From assembly GCA_964017065.1 (NCBI GenBank), contig OZ024790.1, positions 925,218 through 989,217 of the forward strand: DNA of 64,000 bases. Direction: 5' to 3'. The translations under genes and the position numbers were made by a program. Below are positions 30,372-42,753 of this stretch, piece by piece. A model generated the notes under the pieces. It made no database searches. It was not told the DNA's origin and saw nothing but the letters and a program-made list of their open reading frames with translations. Every line of letters starts with the position of its first letter. Position 1 is the stretch's first letter. This DNA is from Haliclona indistincta. Its lineage: Eukaryota; Porifera; Demospongiae; Haplosclerida; Chalinidae.

Positions 30372-33065
30372 TTATGCCTCGGTGGGCGGAGCCACGAGGC
30401 ATACAGTATTGTAGTCGTGTTGTCATTATGCCGAGGGCGGAGCTAACGAGGTATACTGTAATCGTGCTGTCTGTCAGTCAGTCATTATGCCTCGGTGGGC
30501 GGAGCCACGGGGCATATTGTAATCGTGCTGTCTGTCACTCTGTCTGTTACACCATTTTTGCGGTGCACGCTGGAAGGTAAGCTCTGAAACTTGCAATGCA
30601 GGTAGAACTCGCCTATTATCTCGGTTGTGAACTAGCGAAATTTCGATGCAAAGCTTTGCTCTAGAGTTAGCTTTTGCTGACGATCAGGACTTCTCAGAAA
30701 ACAAAACTACCCACAGCAGACTGCCTAGCTTGTAGGTTAGATTTATACTGCAGGATGGCAGCGCAGGTCCGTAGAAACTGCGCGAGGAAGATAACTCTAC
30801 TGCCATTGTAGGCACGCCCAGTTAATTACACAATGTGGTCAGCACTGTTTGGCCTTTGATTGCATAACTATAAAATTGCTGTATGCTGGCAGCTGAATGA
30901 ATTCAACTGACTCTGTTATAGCATTATAGCTGTTGTGTTTTTGAAGCAAGTCCAGTATTGCTGTTCAGTATGCATGTAATTTCACCGAGGCATCAGCACC
31001 TATGGTGCTATTTTTATGCCTCGGTGGGCGGAGCCACGAGGCATACTGTAACCGCGTTGTCTGTCTGTCGTTCTGTCTGTCTGTCTGTTACACCATTTTT
31101 GCGGCGCACGCTCTGAAACTTGCAGTGCAGGTAGAACTCGATATTATCTCGGTTGTGAACTAGCGAAAGTTCCATGCAAAGCTTTGTTCTAGAGTTATGG
31201 CGCGGTTTGCTTACTTTGTTTACCGTTGCTGGCTATCTGGACTTCTCCAAAGGCAAAGCTGTCCACAGTTGACTGGCTGGAAGCTGATAGGTTAGACTTT
31301 ACTACAAGATAGCAGCGCAGGTCCAGAGAAATCGTGTAAGCAAGCTATGGAAGCTATCTCGCTCGTGGTACGCGTGTGCTGTAATGAACATTGTAGACAC
31401 GCCCAGTTGAATTGTGGTCAGCACTGCATGATTGGCTTCTGATTGCATAACTATAGCACTGCATTGTGATTGCTGTACAGAAATCCTGTATGCAAGCATC
31501 TGCAGTTGCTGTATGTGTTGTGGAATGGTGGATAGTTGTGTTTGTGGATATAATGTCATTCCACCGAGGCATCAGCACCTTAGGTGCTTCATTATGCCTC
31601 GGTGGGCGGAGCCACGAGGCATACTGTAATCGTGCTGTCTGTCATTATGCCTCGGTGGGCGGAGCCACGAGGCATACTGTAATCGCGTTGTCTGTCATTC
31701 TGTCATTCTGTCTGTCTGTTACACTATTTTTGCGGCGCACGCTGAACGGTGAGCTCTGAAACTTGCAATGCAGGTATAACTCGACATTATCTCGGTTGTG
31801 TATTAGCGAAAGTTCGATGCAAAGCTTTGTTCTAGAGTTATGGCGTGGTTTGCTCAACTAGATGGCTTTGCTGACGATCAGGACTTCTCAGAAAACAAAA
31901 CTACTCACAGTAGACTGCTTAGTAGCTTGTAGGTTAAATTTATACTACATGATGGCAGCGCAAGTCCGTAGAAACAGCGCGAGGAAGCTACTTGTAACCA
32001 TAACCCGGCAGGCTACAGCCATTCAATGCATAGGCACGCCCAGTTAATTGAAATAATATTAATAATTACTCAGCACTTCTGATTGCATAACTACAAGTTT
32101 GCTATATTGCTTCTGCTATATTCGAATGCTGGCAGCTGAATATGAATCTTACTCTGTTATAGCATTACATGCTCAAATTTTAACATCCACCGAGGCATAA
32201 CCCGCACCAATGGTGCATTTTTCTGTCTGTTACACCATTTTTGCGGCGCACGCTGGAAGGTAAGCTCTGAAACTTGCAATGCAGGTAGAACTCGATATTA
32301 TCTCGGTTGTGAAAAAGCGAAATTTCGATGCAAAGCTTTGTTCTAGAGTTAGCTTTTGCTGACGATCAGGACTTCTCAGAAAACAAAACTCCCCACAGCA
32401 GACTGCCTAGTAGCTTGTAGGTTAGATTTATACTGCAGGATGGCAGCGCAGGTACGTAGAAACTGCGCGAGGAAGCTAACTCTACTGGCCATTGTAGGCA
32501 CGCCCAGTTAATTACACAATGTGGTCAGCACTGTTTGGCTTCTGATTGCATAACTATACTAGAGTTCTAATGAACACATACCCGTGCGCTGAGCTAGGAG
32601 CTAAACACGACTACTCCTGCATTACAGCAACACGCACGTTATTTAATGGCTCTGACGTACTGTAAATGTGAGACTGAGTGAGGACATCGACATTGATAGG
32701 AGGTTGGGTGACACACCCACAATACCGTAAGTATACTCTGACAAGAACACGTAGCTTTAGATAGCCATGGATTAGCCGCTCGAACAAGGCTTACCAGCTC
32801 AGAAAACGTCTTCATAGGACTATAAATTCAGTGAAGAAGCTGTAGAGAGTGTTTTCGTGGAGAATTTCGAGCGGTGAGACGTAAAAAAGCGTGTATTTTT
32901 GATGACACACACACACATATATACTATACCGACGGACACAAACGGTCGTCTACAATCGCTGGACTGGAACAGTGGAATGGAACGGTGGAATGGAATGACC
33001 TTTCAAAAATTTTACTTAAAATGTACCAAAATTTTAACACTAAACCCAAGACCCTAAAACCTTTG

Positions 33066-33280
33066 CCTAACAGCGCCCAGTATGGACCTAACAGCGCCCA
33101 GTATTCGCCTAACAGCGCCCAGTATGGACCTAACAGCGCCCAGTATTCGCCTAACAGCGCCCAGTATTCGCCTAACAGCGCCCAGTATGGACCTAACGGC
33201 GCTCATTACTATTCTGGCGAATACTATACGCCGTTAGGCGAATACTTGGGCGCTGTATAGGTCCATACTGGGCGCTGTTA
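33066..33280. repeat. 21-bp minisatellite CCTAACAGCGCCCAGTATKSR
   Basis: About seven units alternating two endings (GGA and TCG), then a short inverted stretch. Translates as repeating [14 protein letters not shown]. Five inverted units are at 34703-34815 and a remnant at 42640-42680. Confidence 0.9.
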
Positions 33281-33941
33281 GTAGCGATGCCAGATACTAA
33301 TGCAAACAATAAAAGACTTACAGCGAAGAGTCTTTTCTTTCATAAGAAACAAATGTGCTCATACTTTGAGATACAAGCCCAGCGCTTTTTAGCAATCTTT
33401 GTTCTGTGTTATTAGACCGAGTAGTTCTCGAGATATTGAACGTCGAAAGTTTGCTTCTAATTACTCGTAATACAAATTAATATTGAAAATCAGTGTGCTA
33501 ATTGTTTGTAAAGCTTGCATTGGCATTGGAGGCACGCGGCACCGAGGTATTCTTTTCAATTTCTCTACAACGAACGCTTCAAACAGCAAGGTTAGTTGGT
33601 TTTAGGGTTATTTTGTCATGCTGATTTCGATTCTGGCATTCTTTTTGTGGTACTTGCTTGTTGAACTCAAATAAAATTGTGTTTAGGCTGATCTGTTGAA
33701 GGTACAAGAAGATAACAGCCAAATATTAATTTAGCATGTAGAACTATACATACTACCAGTTTAGAACTAGTGTTATTTTTAACGGAAAAATGCGGAAACG
33801 CAATATTCAAATTTGTTGTTTTTTTTTACACATGTATATGGTAGGAGCCGAAATGGCAACAGCTAGTAGTGCAGAAAGATACGCTGGGATCACTGCAAGA
33901 AGCTGGGTCTCTCTATCAACCAGTTTTATTCCGCAAGCCAA

Positions 33942-34307
33942 GTGATGAAGATAACGAACATTAAGAAGGGTGCAGTGTATGAGCTCTGCCAGGTACGAAA
34001 GTCTAGGGGTACTCCTTGGAGAGACTTCTATGAGTTGATGAGAGCAGTGTGTGATGAATCGTTTACAGTCTCATTTGAAAGTTTTAAAGTTATGGTTGGT
34101 AGGCTAGAAAAGAGGAGAAGTTTACTATTGCGAAACAAGAAAAGAGAATATATTGAGGTTTTATTAGGAGAGCCGTTTTGTGGCAGGCATACCATTCCAG
34201 AGCCTGTTACTGACTCGGAAGACAGTGTGCTAGCAAAGGAAAGAGCAAAGACTGAAGAGTTAACTGCTAACTCCAGCATCTCTTTAGTGGCTCAAACGAC
34301 TAATTAA
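33942..34307 (+). CDS. Unrecognised open frame in the composite insertion
   Basis: 121 codons. The product is basic and helical-looking (KVMVGRLEKRRSLLLRNKKR, then GEPFCGRHTIPEPVTDSEDS). Preceding in-frame DNA has an additional ATG region at about 33851, and splice sites could join the two, but I cannot show it. Could be a captured host exon or an element gene. Not recognised. Confidence 0.35.
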   Translation: MMKITNIKKGAVYELCQVRKSRGTPWRDFYELMRAVCDESFTVSFESFKVMVGRLEKRRSLLLRNKKREYIEVLLGEPFCGRHTIPEPVTDSEDSVLAKERAKTEELTANSSISLVAQTTN

Positions 34308-37300
34308 TGACAGAGGATCAAAAGACGTGATTTTAAGATTGCTGAGTCCACAGCCCAGATCAATGAAATGGACAGAGAAAGAGAATCTTGGGATAAATGC
34401 ATCACCAAACTTGCCATCTATAATATTTTATATTGTAATGAATGTGTTTTCTTGAACTCAAACCACTAATTAATGACATCACTAGTCATGTATAAACATT
34501 ACATAACAAGGTGCCACAGTTTGTACAGTGAAGTGGTGCACAAACTATTGGCTGTTTGCCTTATTTTAAAATTTAATATCTCAGGATTGGTTGCAGCTAA
34601 CGACTTACTTTTTGGTGAATGATATAAAACAACAATTGTAGAATTTTTGGAAAATTTTAAGTACCTATTTAAATGCAAAAAAAAAATTCCTGGCATCGCT
34701 ACTGTTAGGCGAATACTGGGCGCTGTTAGGTCCATACTGGGCGCTGTTAGGCGAATACTGGGCGCTGTTAGGTGAATACTGGGCGCTGTTAGGTCCATAC
34801 TGGGCGCTGTTAGGCGAAGGTTTTAGGGTCTTGGGTTTAGTGTGTTAAAATTTTGGTACATTTTAAGTAAAATTTTTGAAAGGTCATTCCATTCCACCGT
34901 TCCATTCCACTGTTCCAGTCCAGCGATTGTAGACGACCGACACAAACGCATAACCCTGGCGCATACTGCGCACGGGTAAAAATTGCTGTATCCTGGCAGT
35001 TGAATGAATTCAACTGACTCTGTTATAGCAATATAGCTGCTGTGTTTTAGAAGCAAGTCCAGTATTGCTGTTCAGTATGCATGTGCGTTCACCGAGGCAT
35101 CAGCACCTATGGTGCTATTTTTATGCCGAGGGCGGAGCTAACGAGGTATACTGTAATCGTGCTGTCTGTCAGTCAGTCAGTCAGTCATTATGCCGAGGGC
35201 GGAGCTAACGAGGTATACTGTAATCGTGCTGTCTGTCAGTCAGTCAGTCATTATGCCTCGGTGGGCGGAGCCACGAGGCATACGGTAATCGGCTGTCTGT
35301 CATTATGCCGAGGGCGGAGATAATTATGCCGAGGGCGGAGCTAACGAGGTATACTGTAATCGTGCTGTCTGTCAGTCAGTCATTCTGTCTGTTGCCAGCA
35401 AATCTCGTCGCTCACAGAAAAGTAAGCGCTGAAACAAGCAACACGAGCAGAACTCGATATTTACTCGGATCTGCATGTATAGAAATTTGGTTCTAAAGCT
35501 TCGTTCGCGAGTTATGGCGTGATTTGCTTACTTTGTTTACCGTTGGTGGCGATCTGGACTTCTCCAAAGGCAAAGCTGTCCACAGTTGACTGCCTAGAAG
35601 CTGATAGGGTAGAATTTTACTACAGGATAGCAGCGCAGGTCCAGAGAAATCGTGTAAGCAAGCTATGGAAGCTATCTCGCTCGTGGTATGCGTGTGCTGT
35701 AATTAACATTGTAGACACGCCCAGTGGAATTGTGGTCAGCACTGCATGATTGGCTTCTGATTGCATAACTAAAGTGACTGCTGTACAGAAATCCTGTATA
35801 TGCATGCATCTGCAGTTGCTGTGTTTGTGGAATGGTGGATAGTTGTGTTTATGGATATAGCGGCTAGACTACAGCACCTATGGTGCTATTTTTCTGTCTG
35901 TTGCCAGCATTTCTCGTCGCTCACTGAAAACTAAGCGCTGAAACAAGCAACACAAGCAGAACTCGATATTTACTCGGATCTGCATGTGTAGAAATTTGGT
36001 TCTAAAGCTTCGTTCGCGAGTTATGCATTTCTCGTCGCTCACTAAAAACTAAGCGCTGAAACAAGCAACACTGTCCACAGTTGACTGCCTACAAGCTGAT
36101 AGGTTAGAATTTACTACAGGATAGCAGCGCAGGTCCAGAGAAATCGTGTAAGCAAGCTATGGAAACTATCTCGCTCGTGGAATGCGTTGCTGTGCTGAAC
36201 GCTGTAGACACGCCCAGTTTATTTGTGGTTAGCACTGATTGGCTTCTGATGCTTTACTGAAGCACTGCATTGTGATTGCTGTACAGAATTCCTGTATACA
36301 TGCATCTGCAGTTGCTGTGTTTGTGGAATGGTGGATAGTGTCATTCCACCGAGGCATCTGCACCTTAGGTGCTATTTTTCTGTCTGTTACGCCATTTCTG
36401 CGACGCACGCAAAAAGGTAAGCTCTGAAACTTGCAATGCAGGTATAATTCGATAATATCTCGGTTTTCATCGTTTGAAACTTGTATACGAAGCTTCGTTC
36501 TCGAGTTATCAATATGGCGTGATTTGCTTACTTCCAAAGGCAAAGCTGTCCACAGTTGACTGCCTAGAAGCTTATAGGTTAGAATTTTATTACAGGATAG
36601 CAGCGCAGGTCCAGAGAAATTGTGTAAGCAAGCTATGGAAGCTATCTCGCTCGTGTGCTGAACACTGTAGACACGCCCAGTTGAAGTGTGGTTAGCACTG
36701 ATTGGCTTCTGATTGCATAACTAAAGCACTGCATTGTACAGAAATCCTGTATACATGCATCTGCAGTTGCTGTGTTTGTGGAATGGTGGATCAGTTGTGT
36801 TTGTGAATATAGTGTCGTTTCACCGAGGCATCTGCACCTTAGGTGCTATTTTTCTGTCTGTTGCAAGCATTTCTCGTCGCTCACAGAAAACTAAGCGCTG
36901 AAACAAGCAACACAAGCAGAACTCGATATTTACTCGGATCTGCATGTATAGAAATTTGGTTCTAAAGCTTCATTCGCGAGTTATGGCGTGATTTGCTTAC
37001 TTTGTTTACCGTTGCTGGCGATCTGGACTTCTCCAAAGGCAAAGCTGTCCACAGTTGACTGCCTAGAAGTTGATAGGTAAAAATTTACTACATGATAGCA
37101 GCGCAGGTCCAGAGAAATCGTGTAAGCAAGCTATGGAAGCTATCTCGCTCGTGGTATGCGTGTGCTGTAATGAACATTGTAGACACGCCCAGTGGAATTG
37201 TGGTCAGCACTGCATGATTGGCTTCTGATTGCATAACTAAAGCACTGCATTGTGACTGCTGTACAGAAATCCTGTATGCATGCATCTGCAGTTGCTGTGT

Positions 37301-39089
37301 TTGTGGAATGGTGGATAGTTGTGTTTGTGGATATAATGTCAATCCACCGAGGCATCAGCACCTATGGTGCTATTTTTCTGTCTGTTGCAAGCATTGCTCG
37401 TCGCTCACAGAAAACTAAGCGCTGAAACAAGTAACACAAGCAGAACTCGATATTTACTCGGATCTGCATGATTAGAAATTTGGTTCTAAAGCTTCGTTCG
37501 CGAGTTATGGCGTGATTTGCTTACTTTGTTTACCGTTGCTGGCGATCTGGACTTCTCCAAAGGCAAAGCTGTCCACAGTTGACTGCCTAGAAGCTGATAG
37601 GTTAGAATTTTACTACAGGATAGCAGCGCAGGTCCAGAGAAATCGTGTAAGCAAGCTATGGAAGCTATCTCGCTCGTGGTATGCGTGTGCTGTAATACAC
37701 TGCATTGTGACTGCGGTACAGAAATCCTGTATGCATGCATCTGCAGTTGCTGTGTTTGTGGAATGGTGGATAGTTGTGTTTGTGGATATAATGTCAATCC
37801 ACCGAGGCATCAGCACCTATGGTGCTATTTTTCTGTCTGTTGCAAGCATTTCTCGTCGCTCACAGAAAACTAAGCGCTGAAACAAGCAACACAAGCAGAA
37901 CTCGATATTTACTCGGATCTGCATGTATAGAAATTTGGTTCTAAAGCTTCGTTCGCGAGTTATGGCGTGATTTGCTTACTTTGTTTACCGTTGCTGGCGA
38001 TCTGGACTTCTCCAAAGGCAAAGCTGTCCACATTTGACTGCCTAGAAGCTGATAGGTTAGAATTTTACTACAGGATAGCAGCGCAGGTCCAGAGAAATCG
38101 TGTAAGCAAGCTATGGAAGCTATCTCGCTCGTGGTATGCGTGTGCTGTAATGAGCATTGTAGACACGCCCAGTAGAATTGTGGTCAGCACTGCATGGTTG
38201 GCTTCTGATTGCATAACTAAAGCCTGCATTGTGACTGCTGTACAGAAATCCTGTATGCATGCATCTGCAGTTGCTGTGTTTGTGGAATGGTGGATAGTTG
38301 TGTTTGTGGATATAATATCAATCCACCGAGGCATCAGCACCTATGGTGCTATTTTTCCGTCTGTTACTTCAGTTTTGCGGCGCACGCTGAACGATGAGCC
38401 CTGAAACTAGCAATGCAAGTAGAACTCGATATTATATCGGTTTTGAGCATTTGAAACTTGTATACGAAGCTTCGTTCTCGAGTTATGGCGTGATTTGCTT
38501 ACTTTGTTTGCCGTTGCTGGCGATCTGGACTTCTCCAAAGGCAAAGCTGTCCACAGTTGACTGCCTAGAAGCTGATAGGTTAGAATTTTACTACAGGATA
38601 GCAGCGCAGGTCTAGAGAAATCGTGTAAGCAAGCTATGGAAGCTATCTAGCTCGTGGTATACGTGTGCTGTGCTAAACAATGTAGACACGCCCAGTTGAA
38701 TTGTGGTTAGCACTGATTGGCTTAACTAAGCATTGTGATTGCTGTACAGAAATCCTGCATACATGCATCTGCAGTTGCTGTGTTTGTGGAATGGTGGATA
38801 GTTACTGTACAGGAATTGTGCTATAGCTTGTATAATAGGTGGAGTTTACTGTAGCTAGTCCTGCATGGAATTCCACCGAGGCATCAGCACCTTTGGTGCC
38901 TAGTTTTTTCAGTTTTATCGTAGCTATACTGCTTCAACGACCTAGCACTGTACTCTTAGCTATCTTCTTGTGTTTTCTGGATGTGTAGATGACTGTTAAG
39001 ACGTCATGGAGTGGAAACTGTAGAGAAGTCTGCACATGACCGAAAAATGTATTGCATTTCTGGCAATGACTCGATTTTGGTAGTGTTTG

Positions 39090-39610
39090 AAGCCTATATA
39101 TAGGAAGTAAGTGCACTATTCCAGATATATACACATGAGATAGTGCAGGTTTGGTATCGATTCGTTTATTCAGGACAGCGCTAGGCTTGTTGAAAGAAGA
39201 AAAAAGAACAAGAAAATTAGTATGAACAATTCGCGTGGGCGGCGATTTCAGTTGACCACTTTAGAAACGTCTGCCAGCTTCACCAAAGATATTCCATGCT
39301 CAGAACAATCGTCTGATCAATCCTAAATGTCTGGAATCTGGTGAAACGCTAAAACAGTGAAGATCTGCAACGGCTCTCTTAGAGTCACCATCTTGATTTT
39401 CGTCGTCAAGCAAGCAATTCTGGTGACTTTCATAGACTTCTTACAAGCGCTTACACTTTAGATTCACTTAGAAATAGTTAAAATGCAGTAGAAATGTATA
39501 ACAATAGAGATATGTGTGAAAACTCATTTTCACTCATGAGTAGCCGCCATCATAATTCGCCGTCATCCTACATATCATTGCCGATCGGCAATGATAATTT
39601 TTAGAGTCTA
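39090..39610. repeat. Dispersed repeat R1, copy 2
   Basis: Second copy of 15891-16660, ending with the same perfect palindrome ATCATTGCCGATCGGCAATG. The purine tract is short here. Confidence 0.75.
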
Positions 39611-39707
39611 CTCATTTGAAATACAGTAATTTGATTGGTCAACAGCGTGCCACTCTAATTCCTGTAGCCTGGAGTCACGGTAGCGAAGCTCTAAGTGTAC
39701 CTGTCAC

Positions 39708-39850
39708 GGAATTTTTGGTCCGGGGAAATTTTGGTCCGGCGGACCAAAAATGGTCCGCCCAGACTAATTTTTCCTCGAAAAATCGGTCCGACTCTGAAAT
39801 ATTTGGTCCGGGTGCGGACCAAAATTACCGGTTAAAAATGTCCGCCCCGA
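39708..39850. mobile_element. GGTCCGGCGGACC palindromic MITE remnant, copy 1
   Basis: Made of repeated and inverted GGTCCG / CGGACCAAAAATT words. A related piece is at 41813-41922. Confidence 0.5.
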
Positions 39851-40037
39851 CGAGTGCAACTACTGCTGCTAACTTTGGCTGACAGTGGTTCGACCAATCA
39901 GAAGACGTTGTCGTCGGTAATAGTAGCTACAGAGTAACGTGATCAACGAGAACAATTCTGGCCATGCGCTCATTGGCAGCACATGTATCTTCGCACGCGC
40001 ACTCGGTCGCTAGCGTGGTAAGATAGCCGATTCACCA

Positions 40038-41556
40038 GGTACAGGCTCAAATGCGGACCGGACCGGACCGCGCGGACCATCTCACGTGATCATTGGCCGT
40101 TCGACAACCTGCTGAGCTGAGCCGGTCGTATTGCAGAGCGGACGACACGTCACGTGATGGCAGTTCGTGATCTGCTGCTTGAATGCTTCCATAGTTTTGC
40201 TGTTTGCATGCTTCTGTGTTTCTGCTGCTTGCATGCTACCATGGTACTGTTCTGATGCTTCCATAGACCATAGATCTACTGCATGCATACATGCTGTCGT
40301 AATTATGCATCTGCTAATTGCATGCTAGCATACATGCTAATTCACCGAGGCATCTGCACCATTGGTGCTTTATTTTTATTTTTATTTCCACTGACTTTAC
40401 TGTTTACATTTCTTTGGTTATCTGTCTTTGTTCCTTTTGCCCGGTGTGTCCTGTTTTTCACTGGTTGGCCTTTGTATTAGCTTTCGCTAGTTGGTCACAC
40501 CTGCCTTTGGCAAAGATTAAAAAAAAGAAAAAATGCCAAACTGAGCTAATGATACAAGTAAGCATAAGTCAAATAAGTAACACAGGAGTCCAGACACTTA
40601 ATTCAGCAGATCTCAACATCTGTTCCCCAAGTGTAGTTTTTCTTCATTCTGTCAACATGTTTCACTACAATAGATGGGTGGCACAATGGAATGAAAGGTC
40701 TGGGGTTCTTCTCAATAACATCCACGATCAATGAATGCTCTTACAGATTGGTGATCTTCTTCTGTTCCTACATTGTACTAAGATGAAAGAGAAACTTCAA
40801 AACAGGCAGTTGCCATCACCAATAATAGCATGCCTGCAACGTGAATGGTCATGCAGAAAGTTGTCCACTGCACATGAGCTTAGAGTGTGTGTGTGGACTG
40901 CAACAGATAGTGAGCTCAGTGTAGCTACTGCACTGTTAAGATCAGAGATGATCTTTGGCACATGAGCAGCCCGAGACTGCATCTGTAAGTGCATGTGCAT
41001 TCGAAAATGAATAAGTTGAACTGCATGTGCAATTATTTAATATTTATACCTGCTGTAATTGACCAGTACACTTTCTCTTATTGCACCCTTTCTTGTTTCT
41101 ACCAGGACGACCGAATCTTCTCATGGCCTTGCTATTACTACACATCCATGGGTGTAAGCAGCCCTGGCACTGCAAGCACCTCCCAAATTTAATGTAATTA
41201 TAAGTTGCTCCATGAATGCAGATGCAGGTTTATTTATGCTGCTTACCAGTACTGTTGCTTTGTGCTGTAACGCTGTTACTTAGTGTTGCTATACTGCTGC
41301 CTTGTGTTGCAACAGCGCTGCCACAGTACCTGGCTTGTTGAATATCTAACTTCAGAAGCTGACATCAATGATTGTTAACAGTTAGTGCATGTACACTTAT
41401 TGAAATTGTGGTGTCATCATGATCCTCAGCACACAGTAGCTTGAAAATTGCAGCACGGCAAGGCGCGCTATGCGCAAACTTTGCCGCGCGCCTCTGGCCA
41501 ATGATCACGTGAGCTGGTCCGCGCGGTCCGGTCCGGTCCGTATTTGAGCCCGTACC
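40038..41556. mobile_element. Element K (1.5 kb, 9-bp target duplication)
   Basis: About 60-bp inverted ends beginning GGTACAGGCTCAAATGCGG on the left and, reversed, GGTACGGGCTCAAATACGG on the right, both running through CGGACCGGACC to TCACGTGATCATTGGCC. Perfect GATTCACCA duplication at 40029-40037 and 41557-41565. The right duplication overlaps the ATG of the frame at 41565, so K landed at a translation start. Inside is an R2-type end (about 40343) and unrecognised DNA; no transposase. Confidence 0.85.
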
Positions 41557-41564
41557 GATTCACC

Positions 41565-41812
41565 ATGGAACAAGCAAAGACAGGGACTGCCAGGAAATCA
41601 AATGCAGGTGACGACGAGGAGGATGATCATCTTGTTGAACTCGCCTTTCAGTGTGTCACCAATCAGGGGTATCCTGAGGGATACAGCGGTGGTACAAAGA
41701 GGACAATAAGACGGAAGGCAAAGTTGTTGGAGGATAACTTTTATACAAGCATAAATGCAACACGCATTACAGCAGAATGTCTTGATCGCCATGGTCAGAC
41801 CATTTTTTCCAG
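41565..41812 (+). pseudogene. Fragment of an integrase-like gene, cut by two elements
   Basis: From ATG at 41565: an acidic start (MEQAKTGTARKSNAGDDEED) then LVELAFQCVTNQGYPEGYSG followed by TKRTIRRKAKLLED. The YPEG...KR.IRRKA pattern resembles the region before the zinc-binding and integrase domains in GIN1/KRBA2-like, Ty3-derived integrases; that is from memory and moderate at best. It stops where a GGTCC MITE begins (about 41813), and K sits at its 5' edge. Confidence 0.35.
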
Positions 41813-41922
41813 AGGCGGACCAATTTTACCGGTAATTTTGGTCCGCCGGACCAAAATTTCCACGGTAAAATTGGTCCGCCCGGACCGATTTCACCCGGAC
41901 CAAAATTCCAGGGACATACCCT
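41813..41922. mobile_element. GGTCCGCCGGACC palindromic MITE remnant, copy 2
   Basis: Inverted GGACCAATTTTACCGG / CGGTAAAATTGGTCC arms around a GGTCCGCCGGACC centre. Interrupts the integrase-like fragment. Confidence 0.55.
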
Positions 41923-42387
41923 CAGGCTTTCAGACATAAGCAAAGAATGGAGTGTGCGTTTGCTGTAATGGGCTCAGTCTACGTGCGTTTCTTACCACTT
42001 CAAAGTCGAATTATTCCAGAGATGTTCATTAAAAGTACGGAATGCTAATTGATCAGAGCTGAACACTGATGTTCGAGCCTTCGAGGTATAGTATTCGAAT
42101 TCCTTGGTGTTACTCGTTCGCTGGTCACTCGCCATATTGCCACAAGCTCCACCCTAGTCTGGCGCTCCTCCCTTGCCATGCCACTAGCTCGAGCTCGGCG
42201 ACCGTCGATCGCTCTGGTCGATCTTTTCTCGGCAACGCTTGCTGGCTATAGGCCAGTAGTACTGCCGTTCTTTCTTCATCGAACTAGAAGCTTTGTTTAT
42301 GTTAAATCAGCTAGTTCGCCGCACAGACAGAGCAGTCAGCATCGTGCGCTAGTCAGACATGTTGACTTGCAAATGTGTTTACAAAAC
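41923..42387. other. No feature seen
   Basis: Spacer with short open frames lacking support. Confidence 0.35.
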
Positions 42388-42406
42388 AGGTACTGCAGTT
42401 TGCAAG

Positions 42407-42753
42407 GGATCAACCGTAATATTCGCCATCTCGTTAATTATTCATGAAAATGGGCTAGAACGCCGGGAACGACGATCCTTAGTGTTAGAACGCCGGGAAC
42501 GACTATCCTTAGTGTTAGAACGCCGGGAACGACGATCCTTAGTGTTAGAACGCCGGGAACGACGATCCTTAGTGTTAGAACGCCGGGAACGACGATCCTT
42601 AGTGTTAGAACACCGGGAACGACGATCCTTAGTGTTAACGCCCGTTGGCGAATACTGGGCGCCGTTAGGCGAAGGTTTTTAGGGTCTTGGGTTTAGGCAT
42701 CCCCGCCCATTTTCATGAATAATTAACGAGGTGGCGAATATTACGGTTGATCC
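42407..42753. mobile_element. Element J (9-bp target duplication) with 30-bp minisatellite
   Basis: Inverted ends GGATCAACCGTAATATTCGC, about 50 bp long, with perfect GTTTGCAAG duplication at 42398-42406 and 42754-42762. The inside is a tandem repeat followed by the CGAATACTGGGCGCCGTTAG / CCCAAGACCC remnant shared with the composite insertion at 33 kb. Confidence 0.85.
42453..42640. repeat. 30-bp minisatellite, six units
   Basis: Units TAGAACGCCGGGAACGACGA plus TCCTTAGTGT, with two single-base variants. Gives an ERRERRSLVL peptide repeat that is not evidence of a gene. Confidence 0.95.

Larger units (their letters stand above)
32570..34985. mobile_element. Composite insertion with 21-bp minisatellite arms
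   Basis: Interrupts an R2 unit. The outer ends carry ACCCGTGCGC (about 32581) and GCGCACGGGT (about 34968). Inside, arms 32946-33293 and 34687-34940 are inverted repeats: both read GGTCGTCTACAATCGCTGG from the outside and both contain CTAAACCCAAGACCC followed by 21-bp repeats. Interior 33294-34686 has one open frame. Confidence 0.65.
30372..38900 (+). repeat. Array of GCCTCGGTGG element units (R2 family)
   Basis: Repeating units of about 450-550 bp. A typical unit starts ATGCCTCGGTGGGCGGAGCC or directly at the CTGTCTGTTGC segment, passes through GGCAAAGCTGTCCACAGTTG and AGACACGCCCAGT, and ends CCACCGAGGCATCAGCACC followed by a GCACC-TA-GGTGC hairpin and a T run. Two versions of the left third alternate (CTCGTCGCTCAC type and TTGCGGCGCACGC type). 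The densest part, 35.4-38.9 kb, has hairpin-plus-T landmarks near 35881, 36371, 36842, 37368, 37821, 38345 and 38895. ATGCCTCGGTGG and CCACCGAGGCAT make 12-bp inverted ends. Open frames inside (for example KAKLSTVDCLEADRLEFYYR) recur only because the DNA recurs. Confidence 0.85.

Noticed and set aside
32874..33260. NSAQYGP repeat protein
   Set aside because: Translation of the 21-bp minisatellite.
35519..38615. Recurring frames such as KAKLSTVDCLEADRLEFYYR and minus-strand counterparts
   Set aside because: They recur because the DNA unit recurs; frames vary in length, shift between units and have no start context or domain.
42359..42682. 107-codon ERRERRSLVL repeat protein
   Set aside because: Pure translation of the 30-bp minisatellite in element J.
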